Shown: positions 1-13,360, counted from the stretch's first letter. The stretch is DNA of 64,000 nucleotides from Linanthus parryae (GCA_023055425.1 JALGPY010000005.1:6287501-6351500); one strand, 5' to 3'. A program made the numbers and translations. Notes: generated by a model from the letters alone, not told the origin.

Positions 1-263
1 GAAGGATAGCAGAGAAGGCGAAAAAGGTGTCTGAGAAGATCGGAAGGTTGCAGCTTGAAGTTCAGAAGATGCAGTTTGTTCTGCTGAAACTTGACGACGA
101 GGCTGAGAAAGGTAAAAAGGTAAAAAGCAGAATTGTGGAGAGTGAAAAGAAGGTTTTGCTGAGAGATTATCTGTATGGTAGCAGTGGAAGAAGCATCGTG
201 ATCAGGAAGAAGAAGAGAGCTGCTTGCTGTGGGTTTGTCCAGCCTTCAACTAGGGAAGACTGA
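1..263 (+). CDS. NET1: NETWORKED1 (NET1)-like protein, C-terminal end (partial)
   Basis: The open frame enters the window at base 3 and stops at 261-263, giving about 86 residues of the C-terminus. It begins with a short amphipathic helix (IGRLQLEVQKMQFVLLKL), then DDEAEKGKK, then VLLRDYLYGSSGR, a basic run (RKKKRAACC) and the ending VQPSTRED. This helix, LLRDY, basic tail and Cys/VQPP-type end is the typical C-terminus of plant NET1 proteins, which bind actin through an N-terminal NAB domain and carry a long coiled coil. They sit at plasma membrane and plasmodesmata-associated actin. The rest of the gene lies outside the window. The downstream array carries broken pieces of the same family in the same orientation, which suggests local duplication of this gene. 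Confidence rests on motif resemblance only. Confidence 0.8.
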   Translation, partial: RIAEKAKKVSEKIGRLQLEVQKMQFVLLKLDDEAEKGKKVKSRIVESEKKVLLRDYLYGSSGRSIVIRKKKRAACCGFVQPSTRED

Positions 264-1084
264 GTCTGATCTCTCCATAGATAGACATCATTATCATTAT
301 TATTCCACAAAAAGTAAAGTTACAGGTAGAAAGCCGATTTCAGGTTATGCATTAACATCTCTGTCACTTCTCATTCTAACTCGATGGTTTTTAAGTTATC
401 TGAAGGGTGTTTCAAGTCTGTTAATTGAATTCGTTGAACACCTCCTGGGAAGCAACAGAGAAGCGTAGGTATGTATAATAAAATTTCTATGAGTACGATG
501 TTATCAATATGTTCCTCTTTTAGGGCATGAAGATGGCAAACGTAAGATTGCATGCGAAACATGTAGCATAAAATGAATGTTTCCTGTGCAAACCCTGTCA
601 TAAGCCTCGGAAAGTTCTACCATTTTTCACTTTTATGCCCCTACTGCATTTAAAAGGCATTGTACTCCAATACTCCCTTCGTCCCCCAATTTTGGAATTT
701 TAACTTGGGATTGTCTTGCCAGCTACTTGAGAAGATTAAGAAGTTTTGGGGTTGTTTTACAAAACACAGATCACTTCTTTAGAGTTAACATGCGTGCCAA
801 TGTAAACAGTAGCTTTCTCTGTTTACATCTGTTTGTAAAAAGAGAAATTTTATTACTCCACCTTTTCTTTCTGAACATTTACAAGCAAAATAGCATCATA
901 ATTCGAACGAAAACTATCACCTCTTTTCACTTTCCCTACAAGCTCATCTACACTCCTATTAGCTTCTCTCGGGATCTAATTTGGCACATGACCACTGCTT
1001 GATAAGCCTTGTCTAATGTCTTCAAGTATGACTTCAAAACCTCAGCTATTCCCATTTTAAGTAACCGCACCGAGTTTAAACAAT
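264..1084. other. Intergenic region, 3' flank of NET1-like gene
   Basis: AT-rich sequence that should include the NET1 3' untranslated region. No gene, RNA or clear repeat was recognised. Confidence 0.5.
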
Positions 1085-1419
1085 CACCTTACAAATAACG
1101 TTACCAGGGCTAACCTCTTTAGTTTCGAAAACAGTCAGCTTTGCAGCCAGAGCTTCTGCACCTAGAGCTGATGCAACATATTCAGAGGACCACCCCCATT
1201 TCTGAACTTCCCTTCCCAGTCTCTCAGTAACAACCCAATATGAGTACTTCCAGATTCTTCATCCCATTTAGCATCAAAGTTACATTTTAAGTAACCTTGA
1301 GAAGGAAGCACCCAGAATTTAAATTTAGGGACAGAGCTTGTCTTTGTGGTTGGCAATTTTAGGTCTTTAGATTGAGAAAAACTTCCCAGACATACCAGAT
1401 CATTGCAACACTTTTTCAT
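1085..1419 (-). pseudogene. Fragment of a plant RNase H-like (RVT_3 type) protein, frameshifted
   Basis: Minus-strand reading gives VLPSQGYLKCNFDAKWDEES, then GLLLRDWEGKF and NGGGP. This is the pattern of the RNase H-like domain common in plant LINE-derived and orphan proteins (W-PP-G-KLN-D-A-W...GVIRDW-G). After GGGP the frame stops at 1162. Reading on in a neighbouring frame restores a family-like segment (VASALGAEALAAKLTVFETK), so a small indel near 1180 has broken the frame. There is no upstream reverse transcriptase and no tail, so this is an isolated relic. Confidence 0.6.
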
Positions 1420-2459
1420 ACCATCTTAGGTAGACCTGGCAGTGGGTCGAGCTAGGCTGGGTTGGGTTGGGTCGTGCCGAACCTGCCGAATGTCTAAATG
1501 GGTGAACCCCAGCACAACCCAACCAGCTGATCGGGCCGAGTCTCAAGCCCAAGCCTGTACCAATCTAAAAAAATCTAAACCCAATCCTACCCACGGGCCA
1601 AAATATTATTTTAACTCAATTAAAAAACTAAAATAAATTATTACAAGACATTTAGTATTACTTTATGAACAAATATTAACCACAACATTGGGCTACTTTT
1701 ACGTTTTCCAACAATATTTTCTTATGTCATGTATTTAACATATTTAACGTGTTAATTATAGATTACATTTATATAAATAAGTATATATTCCATATTTACG
1801 TCTACTTACTTATAAATAATAAATTTAACTCTAGAATATATCTTTCAGGGTTCTCTGATTATCTCTTCAAGATAAAGAAAATTTTAAAACAAAAAATATT
1901 GACTTTATGGAGCTTATGTGGTAGGAAATAGCACATGGAAGGCTATTGCAGTTCTTTTGAAGTAAACACACAAAAAGCATGTAACCATAAAAAAACGTAT
2001 AAATGTATATTAAAGTGGGGGCCTAATGAAGTTGGAGATTTTACCAATTGAAGTACAACTCATTGTTACTTAATTCTTTACTACCGTCAAGAAATGTCAA
2101 GTCATCTCCGTACCAAAATGTCGAGTCGTCCCACTATCGGAGGCTCTAAGAAAGGACTGCAAACCAATAACGATCTTATATCGTGTCATAATTAATGGTT
2201 CTGCTTCGAAGTCTCAAAACATGCGAGCAAGGCGTAATAAAAAAAAGATCGCTGTAAAGGAGAGCGCAAATGCCAACTCATTGGAGACAGCTATAAAGAT
2301 AATCGAAGACCTAAAAATCATAAGAGGCTAACACACCTAAGACAAATAATATCCGACATGACACAAACACGGCATGAAGTTAGTTTTGGGTCAAAACAAA
2401 CCGGCTTTGGGCAACAAACCGAGTTGACACAGAAATGACACGAAAATTAAATTATCCTT

Positions 2460-2960
2460 CTTCAGTACCAACAATGCCTAAAAAGAATTGCTCATATGTA
2501 GAGCACTTCCTCTCATTCCGAAGAAGGTGATGAAGAATATAGTGAGCGAGCCCATAAAACTAAAGTCGAAGCTAAAAATTTGAAGAAAATTAATATCATT
2601 GAATTTGAGACCGATGCTACAAAGAAGAAGAGATTGATGAGAAGATAGAATAAAGAATGAAAATGCCGTATAAGAAGCGGCCAAAACTTACGAAATTGAT
2701 ATGAGAGTTTTATAGAGCATATTGTGCGTTGGCAGAAAAATACAGTAGCGCAACCGAGGTACTCCGTCACGCCCACAACATCATTATTGAAGTCTATACA
2801 CATAATGTAACTTTTAGTTGTCCAATGATTCACCTAGAAACTTTTTCGAGACTGATGATCTCCATACACCTCAAGTCCCCATCCAATCACGTGTGAACTT
2901 TTTACGAATCATCTCCAAAGGGATGGTTTAGATTTTTGATATTCACATTGTTTCCATTTA
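2460..2960 (+). pseudogene. NET1-family fragment with NAB-domain remnant (copy 1)
   Basis: Around 2510-2640 a coiled-coil-like frame reads SERAHKTKVEAKNLKK. From about 2668 comes a NAB-domain-like stretch: YKKRPKL, a stop, EFYRAYCALAEKYSSATEVL, then RHAHNIIIEVY. This parallels the NET1 NAB pattern (KKRPELMKLVEEFYRAYRAL.. LAERYD..LR-AHRTMAEAFP). It is followed by a degraded DDSP/HTP segment. Stops and shifts make it non-functional. It lies at the left edge of the tandem array. Confidence 0.65.
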
Positions 2961-4981
2961 GTTAGTTGTGTGACTTATAGTGAAGGAAAACAATTCAATG
3001 ATAATATTCTTAGGTCCGAAATAGAAGTGCGGAAAATCTCATTCTTTACGAGGCAGATGAGAAATATCAAATTACGAGCATATGCGATCGCTTATATAAA
3101 CTCGCAAATATACGTGGGTGACTGTGTGTAACCGAGAAAATAATCAAAATTAATGAGTAAATGTATACTTGTAAAATGAATTTCAAAACCTAGCTCTTGG
3201 CCTCCAAAAATGGCATAAGGTTTCACATGTAACTCTAGAACTATATCTTTCAGGGTTCTCTGATTATCTATTCAAGACAAAGAAATTTCAAACAAGAAAA
3301 TGAGCTTTCTGGAGCTTGTGTGGTAGGAAATAGCATATGGAAGGCCATTGCAGTTCTTTTGAACTAAGCACACAAAAAGCATGTAACCATGAAAAACGTA
3401 TAAAAGTATAGTAAAAATGGGGGGGAGGGTACTTAGTTGGAGATTTTACCAATTTAAGGACAACTCAATGTTAATTTTTTACTAGAGCAAAGAAATGTGA
3501 AGTCGTCCGAGTACCAAAATATCGAGTCGTCCCAATACCGAAAGGCTCTAAGCAATGACCTCAAACCAATAGCGATCCTATATCGTGTTAGAGTTCTCCC
3601 GCGAATGCTCAAAACATGCGAGCAAGCCGTAATAAAAATAAAGATTACAGTAAAGTAAACGAGAGTGTAAATGCCAACACACTAGAGACAACTATAAAGC
3701 TAATCGAAGACCTAAAACTCATAAGAGTCTAACTCACCTAAGACGAATAATATCCGATATGACACGAACACGACACAATGTTAGCTTTGGGTCAAAACGA
3801 ACCGGGTGTGAGTCATAAACAGGTTGACACAGAAATGACACGAAAATTAAGTTATCCTTCATGTTATGTATTTAAAATAACATTGGGCGAATTTTACGTT
3901 TTTTTAACAATATTTTATATGGTATGTATGTAACATATTTAACGTGTAATTTATAGAGTACACTTATATAAACAAGTATATATTCAATAATTACGTATAC
4001 TTACGTATAAATAATAAACAGAACTCTAGAACTATACTTTTCAGGATTCTCTGATTATCTCTTCAAAAAAAAAAAAAAAAAAAGACTTCCTGGAGGTTGT
4101 GTGGTGGGAAATAGGATATGGAAGGCTATTGCAGTTCTTTTGAAGTAAGCACACAAAAAGCATGTAACCATGTATGTTAAAGTGGGGGCCTTATGAAGTT
4201 TGAGATTTTTACCAATTTAAGGACAACATAATGTCAATTCTTTACTAGAGTCAAGGAATGTCGACTCATCTCAGTACCAAAATGTCGAGTCGTCGATGTA
4301 CTGAAGGCTCTAAGAAAAGATCGCAAACCGAGAACGATCTTATATCGTTTCGTAATTAATGGTTCTGCCTCGAAAGCTCAAAACATGCGAGGAAGCCGTA
4401 ATAAAAATAAGTATTACTCTAAAGGAGAGCGCAAATGCCAACACATCGAATCACGTGTGAACTTTTACGAATCATCTCCCAAGGGATGGTTTAGATTTCT
4501 GCTCTTCACGTTGTTTCCATTTAGTTAGTTGTGTGACTTATAGTGAAGAAAAACAATTCAATAATAATATTCTTAGGTCCGAAAGGGAAATGCGAAAAAT
4601 CTCATCCTTTACGAGGCAGATGAGAAATATCAAATTTCGAGCATAGGTGATCGCTTATATAAACTCGCAAATTTATATGTGGGCGACTGTGTGTAACCGA
4701 GAAAATAATCAAAATTAATGGGTAAATGTATACTTGTAAAATGAATTTCAAAACCTAGCACTTGGCCTCCAAAAATGGCCTAAGGTTTCACATGTAACTC
4801 TAGAACTATATCTTTCAGGGTTCTCTGATTATCACTTCAAGACAAAGAAATTTCAAACAAGAAAATGAGCTTTCTGGAGCTTGTGTGGTAGGAAATAGCA
4901 TATGTAAGGCCATTGCAATTCTTTTGAACTAAGCACACATAAAGCATATAACCATGAAAAACATATAAAAGTATAGTAAAA

Positions 4982-4998
4982 GGGGGGGGGGGGGGGAG
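4982..4998 (+). repeat. Poly-G tract in array half-unit A
   Basis: A run of about 15 G follows 'GTATAGTAAAA'. Equivalent runs lie at 3419-3425, 6561-6571, 7346-7359, 8919-8930 and 9708-9723, always at the same position within the unit. Confidence 0.85.
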
Positions 4999-7900
4999 GG
5001 AGGTCTACTTAGTTGGAGATTTTACTAATTTAAGGACAACTCAATGTTAATTTTTTACTAGAGCAAAGAAATGTCAAGTCGTACCAGTACCAAAATATCG
5101 AGTCGTCCCAATACCGAAAGGCTCTAAGAATTGACCTTAAACCAAGAGCGATCCTATATCGTGTCATAATTAAGAGTTCTGCCGCGAATGCCCAAAACAT
5201 GCGAGCAAGCCGTAATAAAAATAAAGATCATAGTAAAGTAAAGGAGAGTGTAAATGACAACACATTGGAGACAACTATAAAGCTAATCGAAGATCTAAAA
5301 CTCATAAGAGTCTAACTCACCTAAGATAAATAATATCCGACATGACACGAACACGACACAATGTTAGCTTTGGGTCAAAACGAACCGGGTGTGAGTCATA
5401 AACAGGTTGACACGGAAATGACACGAAAATTAAGTTATCCTTCATGTTATGTATTTAACATAACATTGGACGACTTTTACGTTTTTTAACAATATTTTAT
5501 ATGTTATGTATGTAACATATTTAACGTGTAATTTATAGAGTACACTTATATAAACAAATATATATTAAATATTTACATATACTTACGAATAAATAATAAA
5601 TGGAACTCTAGAACTATATTTTTCAGGATTATTTGATTATCTCTTCAAAACAAAAAATGAACTTCCTGGAGCTTGTGTGGTAGGAAATAGGATATGGAAG
5701 GCTATTGCAGTTCTTTTGAAGTAAGCACACAAAAAGCTTGTAACCATGTATATTAATGTGAAGGCGTTATGAAATTTGAGATTTTACCAATTTAAAGACA
5801 ACATAATGTCAATTCTTTACTAGAGTCAAGAAATGTCGACTCATCTCAGTACCAAAATGCCGAGTCGTCGATGTACTGAAGGCTCTAAGAAAGGACTTCA
5901 AATCGAGAACGATCTTATATCGTGTCATAATTAATGGTTCTGCCTCGAAAGCTCAAAACATGTGAGGAAGCCGTAATGAAAATAAGTATTGCTATAAAGG
6001 AGAGCGCAAATGCCAACACATCGAATCACGGATGAACTTTTACGAATCATCTCCCAAGGGATGGTTTAGATTTCTGCTCTTCACGTTGTTTCCATTTAGT
6101 TAGTTGTGTGACTTATAGTGAAGAAAAACAATTCAATGATAATATTCTTTGGTTCGAAAGAGAAGTGCGAAAAATCTCATTCTTTATGAAACAGATGAGA
6201 AATATCAAATTTCGAGCATATGCGATCGCTTATATAAACTCGCGAATTCATATGTGGGTGACTGTGTGTAACCGAGAAAATAATCAAAATTAATGAGTAA
6301 ATGTATACTTGTAAAATGAATTTCAAAACGTAGCTCTTGGCCTCCAAAAATGGCCTAAGGTTTCACATGTAACTCTAGAACTACATCTGTCAGAGTTCTT
6401 TGATTATCTCTTCAAGACAAAGAAATTTCAAACAAAAAAATGAGCTTTCTCGAGCTTGTGTGGTAGGAAATAGCATATGGAAGGCCATTGCAGTTCTTTT
6501 GAACTAAGCACACAAAAAATATGTAACCATGAAAAACGTATAAAAGTATAGTAAAAAGGAGGGGGGGGGGGTCGACTTAGTTGGATATTTTACCAATTTA
6601 AGAACAACTCAATGTTAAATTTTTACTAGAGCAAAGAAATGCCAATTCGTCCCAGTACCAAAATATCGAGTCGTCCCAATACCGAAAGGCTCTAAGAAAT
6701 GACGTCAAACCAAGAGCGATCCTTTATCGTGTCATAATTAAGAGTTCTGTCGAGAATGCTCAGAAAATGCGAGCAAGCCGAAATAAAAATAAAGATCACG
6801 GTTAAGTAAATGAGAGTGTAAATGCCAACACATTGGAGACAACTATATGGCTAATCAATGACCTAAAACTTGTAAGAGTCTAACTCACCTAAGACAAATA
6901 ATATCCGACATGACACGAACACGACACAATGTTAGCTTTGGGTCAAAACGATCCGGGTGTGAGTCATAAACAGGTTGACACGGAAATGACACGGAAATTA
7001 AGTTATCCTTCATGTTATGGTATTTAACATAACATTGGGCGACTTTTACATTTTTTTTTACAATATTTGATATGTTATGTATGTAACATATTTAACGTGT
7101 ACTTTATAGAGTATACTTATATAAACAAGTATATATTCAATATTTACGTATACTTACGTATAAATAATAAATGAAACTCTAGAACTATATTTTTTAGGAT
7201 TCTCTGATTATCTCTTCTAAACAAAAAAATGGACTTCCTGGAGCTTGTGTGGTAGGAAATAGGATATGGTATGCCATTGCAGTTGTTTTGAACTAAGCAC
7301 ACAAAAAGCATGTAACCATGAAAAACGTATAAAAGTATAGTAAAAGGGGGGGGGGGGGGAAGGAGGTCTACTTAGTTGGAGATTTTACCAATTTAAGGAC
7401 AACTCAATGTTAATTTTTTACTAGAGCAAAGAAATGTCAATTCGTCCCAGTACCAAAATATTCTGTCGTCCCAATACCGAAAGGCTCTAAGCAATGACCT
7501 CAAACCACGATCCTATATCGTGTCATAATTAAGAGTTCTGCCGCGAATGCTCAAAACATGCGAGCAAGCCGTAATAAAAATAAAGATCACAAAAAAGTAA
7601 AGGAGAGTGTAAATGCAAACACATTGGAGACAACTATAAAGCTAATCGATGACCTAATACTCATAAGAGTCTAACTCACCTAAGACAAATAATATCCGAC
7701 ATGACACGAACACGACACAATGTTTGCTTTGGGTCAAAACGAACCGGGTGTGAGTCATAAACAGGTTGACACGGAAATGACACGAAAATTAAGTTATCCT
7801 TCATGTTATGTATTTAACATAACATTGAGTGACTTTTACGTTTTTTTAACAATATTTTATATGTTATGTATGTAACATATTTAGCGTGTAATTTATAGAG

Positions 7901-10799
7901 TACACTTATATAAACAAGTATATTTTCAATATTTACGTATACTTACGTATAAATAATAAATGGAACACTAGAACTATATTTTTCAGGATTCTTTGATTAT
8001 CTCTTCAAAACAAAAAAATGGACTTCCTGGAGCTTGTATGGTAGGAAATAGGATATGGAAGGCTATTGCAGTTCTTCTGAAGTAAGCACACAAAAAGCAT
8101 GTAACCATGTATATTAAAGTGAGGGCCTTATGAAGTTTGAGATTTTACCAACTTAAGGACAACATAATGTCAATTCTTTACTAGAGTCAAGAAATGTCGA
8201 CTCATCTCAGTAGCAAAATGTCGAGTCGTCGGTGTACTGAAGGCTCTAAGAAAGGACCGCGCATCGAGAACAATCTTATATCGTGTCATAATTAATGGTT
8301 CTGCCTCGAAAGCTCAAAACATGCGAGGAATCCGTAATAAAAATAAGTATTGCTATAAAGGAGAGCGCAAATGCCAACACATCGAATCACGTGTGAACTT
8401 TTACGAATCATCTCCCAAGGGATGGTTTAGATTTCTTCTCTTCACGTTGTTTCCATTTAGTTAGTTGTGTGACTTATAGTGAAGAAAAACAATTCAATGA
8501 TAATATTCTTAGGTCCGAAAGAGAAGTGCGAAAAATCTCATTCTTTACCAGGCAGATGAGAAATATCAAATTTCGGGCATATGTGATCGCTTATATAAAC
8601 TCGCAAATTTATATGTGGGTGACTGTGTGTAACCGAGAAAATAATCAAAATTAATGAGTAAATGTATATTTGTAAAATGAATTTTAAAACCTAGCTCTTG
8701 GCCTCCAAAAATGGCCTAAGGTTTAACATGTAACTCTAGAACTATATCTTTCAGAGTTCTCTGCTTATCTATTCAAGACAAAGAAATTTCAAACAAGAAA
8801 ATGAGCTTTCTGGAGCTTGTGTGGTAGGAAATAGCTTATGGAAGGCCATTGAAGTTCTTTTGAACTAAGCACACAAAAAACATGTAACCATGAAAAACGT
8901 ATAAAAATATAGTAAAGAGGGGGGGGGGGGATGAGGTCTACTTAGTTGGAGATTTAAACAATTTAAGGACAACTCAATGTTAAATTTTTCATAGGACAAA
9001 AAAATGCCAATTCGTCCCAGTACCAAAATATCGAGTCGTCCCAATACCGAAAGGCTCTAAGTAATGACCTCAAACCAAGAGCGATCCTTTATCGTGTCAT
9101 AATTAAGAGTTCTGTCGAGAATGCTCAAAACATGCGAGCAAGCCGAAATAAAAATAAAGATCACAGTAAAGTAAATGAGAGTGTAAATGCCAATACATTA
9201 GAGAAAACTATATGGCTAATCAAAGACCTAAAACTCATAGGAGTCTAACTAACCTAAGACAAATAATATCCGACATGACATGAACACGACACAATGTTAG
9301 CTTTGGGTCAAAACGAACCGGGTGTGAGTCATAAACAGGTTGACACGGATATGACACGAAAATTAAGTCATCCTTCATGTTATGTATTTAACATAACATT
9401 GGGCGACTTTTACATTTTTAACAATATTTGATATATTATGTATGTAACATATTTAACGTGTAATTTATAGAGTACACTTATATAAACAAGTATATATTCA
9501 ATATTTACGTATACTTACGTATAAATAATAAATGAAACTCTAGAATTATATTTTTTAGGATTCTCTGATTATCTCTTCTAAACAAAAAAAATGGACTTCC
9601 TGGAGCTTGTGTGGTAGGAAATAGGATATGGGGCCATTGTAGTTCTTTTGAACTAAGCACACAAAAAGCATGTAACCTTGAAAAACGTATAAAAGTATAG
9701 TAAAAGTGGGGGGGGGGGGGGGGAGGGAGGTCTACTTAGTTGGAGATTTTACCAATTTAAGGACAACTCAATGTTAATTTTTTACTAGAGCAAATAAATG
9801 TCAAGTCGTCCCAGTACCAAAAGATCGAGTCGTCTCAATACCGAAAGGCTCTAAGCAAACCTAAAACCAAGAGAGATCCTATATCGTGTCATAATTAAAA
9901 GTTCTGCCGCGAATGCTCAAAACATGCGAGCAAGCCGTAATAAAAACAAAGATCACAGTAAAGTAAAGGAGAGTGTAAATGCCAACACACTGGAGACAAC
10001 TATAAAGCGAATCGAAGACCTAATACTCATAAGAGTCTAACTCACCTAAGACAAATAATATCCGACATGACACGAACACGACACAATTGTTGCTTTGGGT
10101 CAAAACGAACCGGGTGTGAGTCATAAACAGGTTGACACGGAAATGACACGAAAATTAAGTTATCCTTCATGTTATGTATTTAACATAACATTTTGCGACT
10201 TTTACGTTTTTTTTAACACTATTTTATATGTTATGTATGTAACATATTTAGCGTGTAATTTATAGAGTACACTTATATAAACAAGTATATTTTCAATATT
10301 TACGTATACTTACGTATGGAAGGCTATTGCAGTTCTTTTGAAGTAAGCACACGAAAAACATGCAACCATGTATATTAAAGTGGGGGCCTTATGAAGTTTG
10401 AGATTTTACCAATTTAAGGACAACATAATGTCAATTCTTTACTATAGTCAAGAATTGTCGACTCATCTCAGTACCAAAATGTCAAGTCGTCGATGTACTG
10501 AAGGCTCTAAGAAAGGACCGCAAACCGAGAACGATCTTATATCGTGTCATAATTAATGGTTCTGCCTCGAAAGCTCAAAACATGCGAGGAAGCCGTAATA
10601 AAAATAAGTATTGCTATAAAGGAGAGCGCAAATGCCAACACATCGTAGACGGCTATAAAGCTAATCAAAGACCTAAAACTCATAAGAGGCTAACATACCT
10701 AAGACAACTAATATCCGACATGACACGGACACGAACACGACATGGAGTAAGTTTTGGGTCAAAACAAAGCGGGTGTGGGCCATAAACAGGTTGACACAT

Positions 10800-11350
10800 A
10801 AATTAAATTATTCTTCTTCAGTGCCAACAATGCCTAAAAAGACTTGCTCATCTGGAGAGCACTTCATGTCATTCGTAAGAAGGTGCTGAAGAATATAATG
10901 AGCGAGCATAAAGCTGAAACTCTAAATTTGAAGCAAATTTATATCATTGACTTTGAGAAAGATGCTATAAAGAAGAAGATATTGTTGATAAGAATGGAAG
11001 AAAGAACGAAAATGATGTATAAGAAGCGGCCAAAACTAATGAATTTAATTTAAGAGTTTTATGAGCATAATGTGCGTCGGCAGAAAAATACAGTAGCGCA
11101 ACCGAGGTACTCATTCAGGCCCACAACACCATACACCTCAAGTCCCCATCCAATCACGTGTGAGCTTTTTCCGAATCATCTCCCAAAGTATGGTTTAGAT
11201 TTATGATCTTCAAACTGTTTTCATTTAGTTAGTTGTGTGACTTTTAGTGAAGAAAAAAAAATCAATGATAATATTCTTAGGTCAGAAGATAAGTGCGAAA
11301 AGCGTCATTCTTTACGAGGTAGATGAGAAAGATCAAATTTCAAGCACATG
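10800..11350 (+). pseudogene. NET1-family fragment with NAB-domain remnant (copy 2)
   Basis: The 10844-11053 frame ends with MYKKRPKLMNLI, the start of a NAB-type domain. The next bases in shifted frames continue with the LAEKYSSATEVL-like and HTPQVP-like segments (11065-11160) seen in copy 1. A degraded KQFNDNIL-type segment follows (about 11240-11300). Stops interrupt every frame. It sits between the regular array and the more diverged flank. Confidence 0.6.
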
Positions 11351-12080
11351 CGTTTGCTCATACAAACTCGCGAATTTATATGTGTGCGACTGTGTGTACC
11401 CGAGAAAATAATTAAAATTAATGAGTAAATGTATACTTGTAAAATAAATCTCAAAACCTACCTTTTGACCTTAAAAAATGGCCTAAGGTTTCACATGTAA
11501 CTCTAGAACTATATCTTTCAGGGTTCTCTGATTATCTTTTCAAGACAGAGAAAATTTCAAACAAGAAAAATGAGCTTTCTGGAGCTTGTGTGGTAGGAAA
11601 TAGCATATGGAAGACCATTGTAGTTCTTTTGATCTAAACACACAAAAAGCATGTAACCATAAAAAAATGTATAAAAGTATATTAAAGTGGGGGTCTACTT
11701 AGTTGGAGGTTTTATCAATTTATGTACAACTCAATGTTAATTCTTTACTAGAGCGACGAAATGTCGTGTCGTCCCAATACTGAAATATTGAGTCATCCCA
11801 ATACCGAAAGGCTCTAAGCAATGACCTCAAACCAAGAGCGATCATATATCGTGTCATAAATAGTTTTGTCGTGAAGGGTCAAGTCGTATTAAAAATAAAG
11901 ATTATAGTAAATGAAAGCGTAAATGCCAACACATTTGGAGATAGCTATAAAGCTAACGAAGGCCTAAAACTCATAAGAGTCTAATATTCCTAAGGGAAAT
12001 AATATCCGACATGACACGAACACAACACAAATTAACTTTGGGTCAAAATGAACCGGGTGTGAGCCATAAACATGTTGACA
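11350..12080 (+). repeat. Diverged array half-unit (type A)
   Basis: Carries the array blocks 'CTCTAGAACTATATCTTTCA' (about 11501), 'GAGCTTTCTGGAGCTTGTG' (about 11571) and the downstream 'ACAACTCAATGTTAATT' block, but is more diverged and lacks the G-run. No coding seen. Confidence 0.65.
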
Positions 12081-12560
12081 TGAAAATGACACGAAAGTTA
12101 AGTTAACCTTCTTCAGTACCAACACTGTCTTAAAAGAATTGCCCATCTTGTGAGCACTTCCTCTCATTCCGAAGAAGGTACTAAAGAATATAGTGAGCAA
12201 GGCCATAAAACTGAAGTGGAAGCTCAAAGTTTGAAGCATGTTCATATCATTGAATTTGAGAAAGATGTTATAAAGAATAAGAGGTTGCTGAGAAGGATGG
12301 AAAGAAGTACGAAAGTGTCAATAAGCGGCCAAAACTAATGAAATTAATCAAAGAGTTTTATAGAGATTATTGTGGGTTGGCGGAAAAATACAGTAGTGTA
12401 AACGAGATACTCCGCCAGGACCACAACACCATAACTGAAATCTACCCAGATCATGTTCCTTTTTAGTTGCTGATGATTCACCTGGTAATTTTTTAGAGAC
12501 TGATGATCTCCATACACCTCAAGTTCCCATCGAAAAACATGTGAACTTATTTCCTACCAC
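12080..12560 (+). pseudogene. NET1-family fragment with NAB-domain remnant (copy 3)
   Basis: The 12150-12338 frame reads SSHSEEGTKEYSEQGHKTEV, then a coiled-coil-like stretch with KRLLRRMERS. The NAB-like segment (about 12310-12430) and the DDSP/HTPQVP segment (about 12440-12530) follow in other frames with stops. The order is the same as in copy 1. Confidence 0.6.
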
Positions 12561-13360
12561 ACAAGCTCCAGAAAGCACATGGAAGACTATTGCGGTTCTT
12601 TTGAACTACATACACAAAAAACACGTAACCATAAAAAACTTACAAAGGTATAATAAAGTAGGGGCCTACTGAAGTTGGAGATTTTACCAATTTATGGACA
12701 TTTCAATGTTAATTCTTTACTAGAGTGAAAAAAATGTCGACACGTCTCGGTATCGAATGACTCTAATCAATGACCTCAAACCAAGAGCGATCCTATATTG
12801 TGTCATTATTAAGGGTTATGCCTCGAAGGCTCAAAATATGCGAGCAAGACGTAATAAAAATAAGTATCGCTGTAAATGAGAGCGTAAATGCCAACACATT
12901 GGAGACGACTATAAAGCTAATCGAAGAGCTAAAACTAATAAGATGCTAACACACCTTAGGCAAATAATATTCAACATGACACGAAAACGAAACGAAGTTA
13001 GCTTTGGGTCAACACTAATTGGGTGTGGTCCATAAATAGTTTGACACAGAAATGACACGAAAAATTAAGTTATCCTTCTTCAATACCAACAATGCCTAAT
13101 AAATATCGCTTCAAACCAAGAGTGACCCCATACCGTGTCACAATTCACGAATCTTCTACAAAGGCTCACAACACATGAGCAAGCCGTAACAACTATCGCT
13201 ACAAAGGAGAGCATAAATATCAACACGAAGTTGGAGGCGACTCTAAAAATAATCGAAGATCTTTCTCAAAATAAAAATATAAAAAATCGAAGATCTAAAA
13301 GTCATAAAAGGTTAAAAAAAACCTAAGGATAATATCCGGTATGACGCGAGCACGACATTA
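12560..13360 (+). repeat. Strongly diverged array-like sequence
   Basis: Recognisable but mutated array blocks occur: the 'CACACAAAAA..GTAACCAT' block at about 12610 and the 'GCCAACACATTGGAGACGAC' block at about 12890. A short frame at 13135-13326 reads lysine-rich, low-complexity sequence with no family match that I can see. Confidence 0.5.

Larger units (their letters stand above)
1660..11100 (+). repeat. Tandem array: ~1.57 kb dimer of two ~0.79 kb halves, NET1-derived
   Basis: Landmarks recur in register. The start of the 'GTTATGTATTTAACAT' block is at about 1724, 3862, 5444, 7011, 7803, 9378 and 10167 (spacings about 1580, 1570, 790, 1575, 790 in the core). The 'ATGGCCTAAGGTTTCACATG' block is at about 3207, 4771, 6339, 8706 and 11475. 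Two half-unit types alternate. Type A reads 'TGAGCTTTCTGGAGC' and carries a G-run; type B reads 'GACTTCCTGGAGC' and usually lacks it. At about 7173 and 9530 B-to-A chimeric halves occur, as unequal crossing-over would produce. Units contain the dead NET1-like frame around 'EEKQFNDNIL' (clearest at 6108-6293 and 8469-8654) but no continuous coding. Edges are diffuse: the outer copies (1.66-3.2 kb and beyond 10.3 kb) are more diverged and keep longer NET1 pieces. Confidence 0.8.

Noticed and set aside
1435..1640. GGGTTGGGTTGGGTC stretch considered as telomere-like repeat
   Set aside because: It is a few imperfect words, not a TTTAGGG array, and resembles degenerate ends of a DNA transposon.
2478..2833. 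Minus-strand open frames of 68 and 106 codons
   Set aside because: They are antisense to a NET1-type NAB fragment read on the plus strand; no domain or splice support.
3419..9723. Evenly spaced repeats considered as a CRISPR-like array
   Set aside because: Unit size is ~0.8-1.6 kb, units are diverged plant gene pieces, and the genome is a plant nuclear one.
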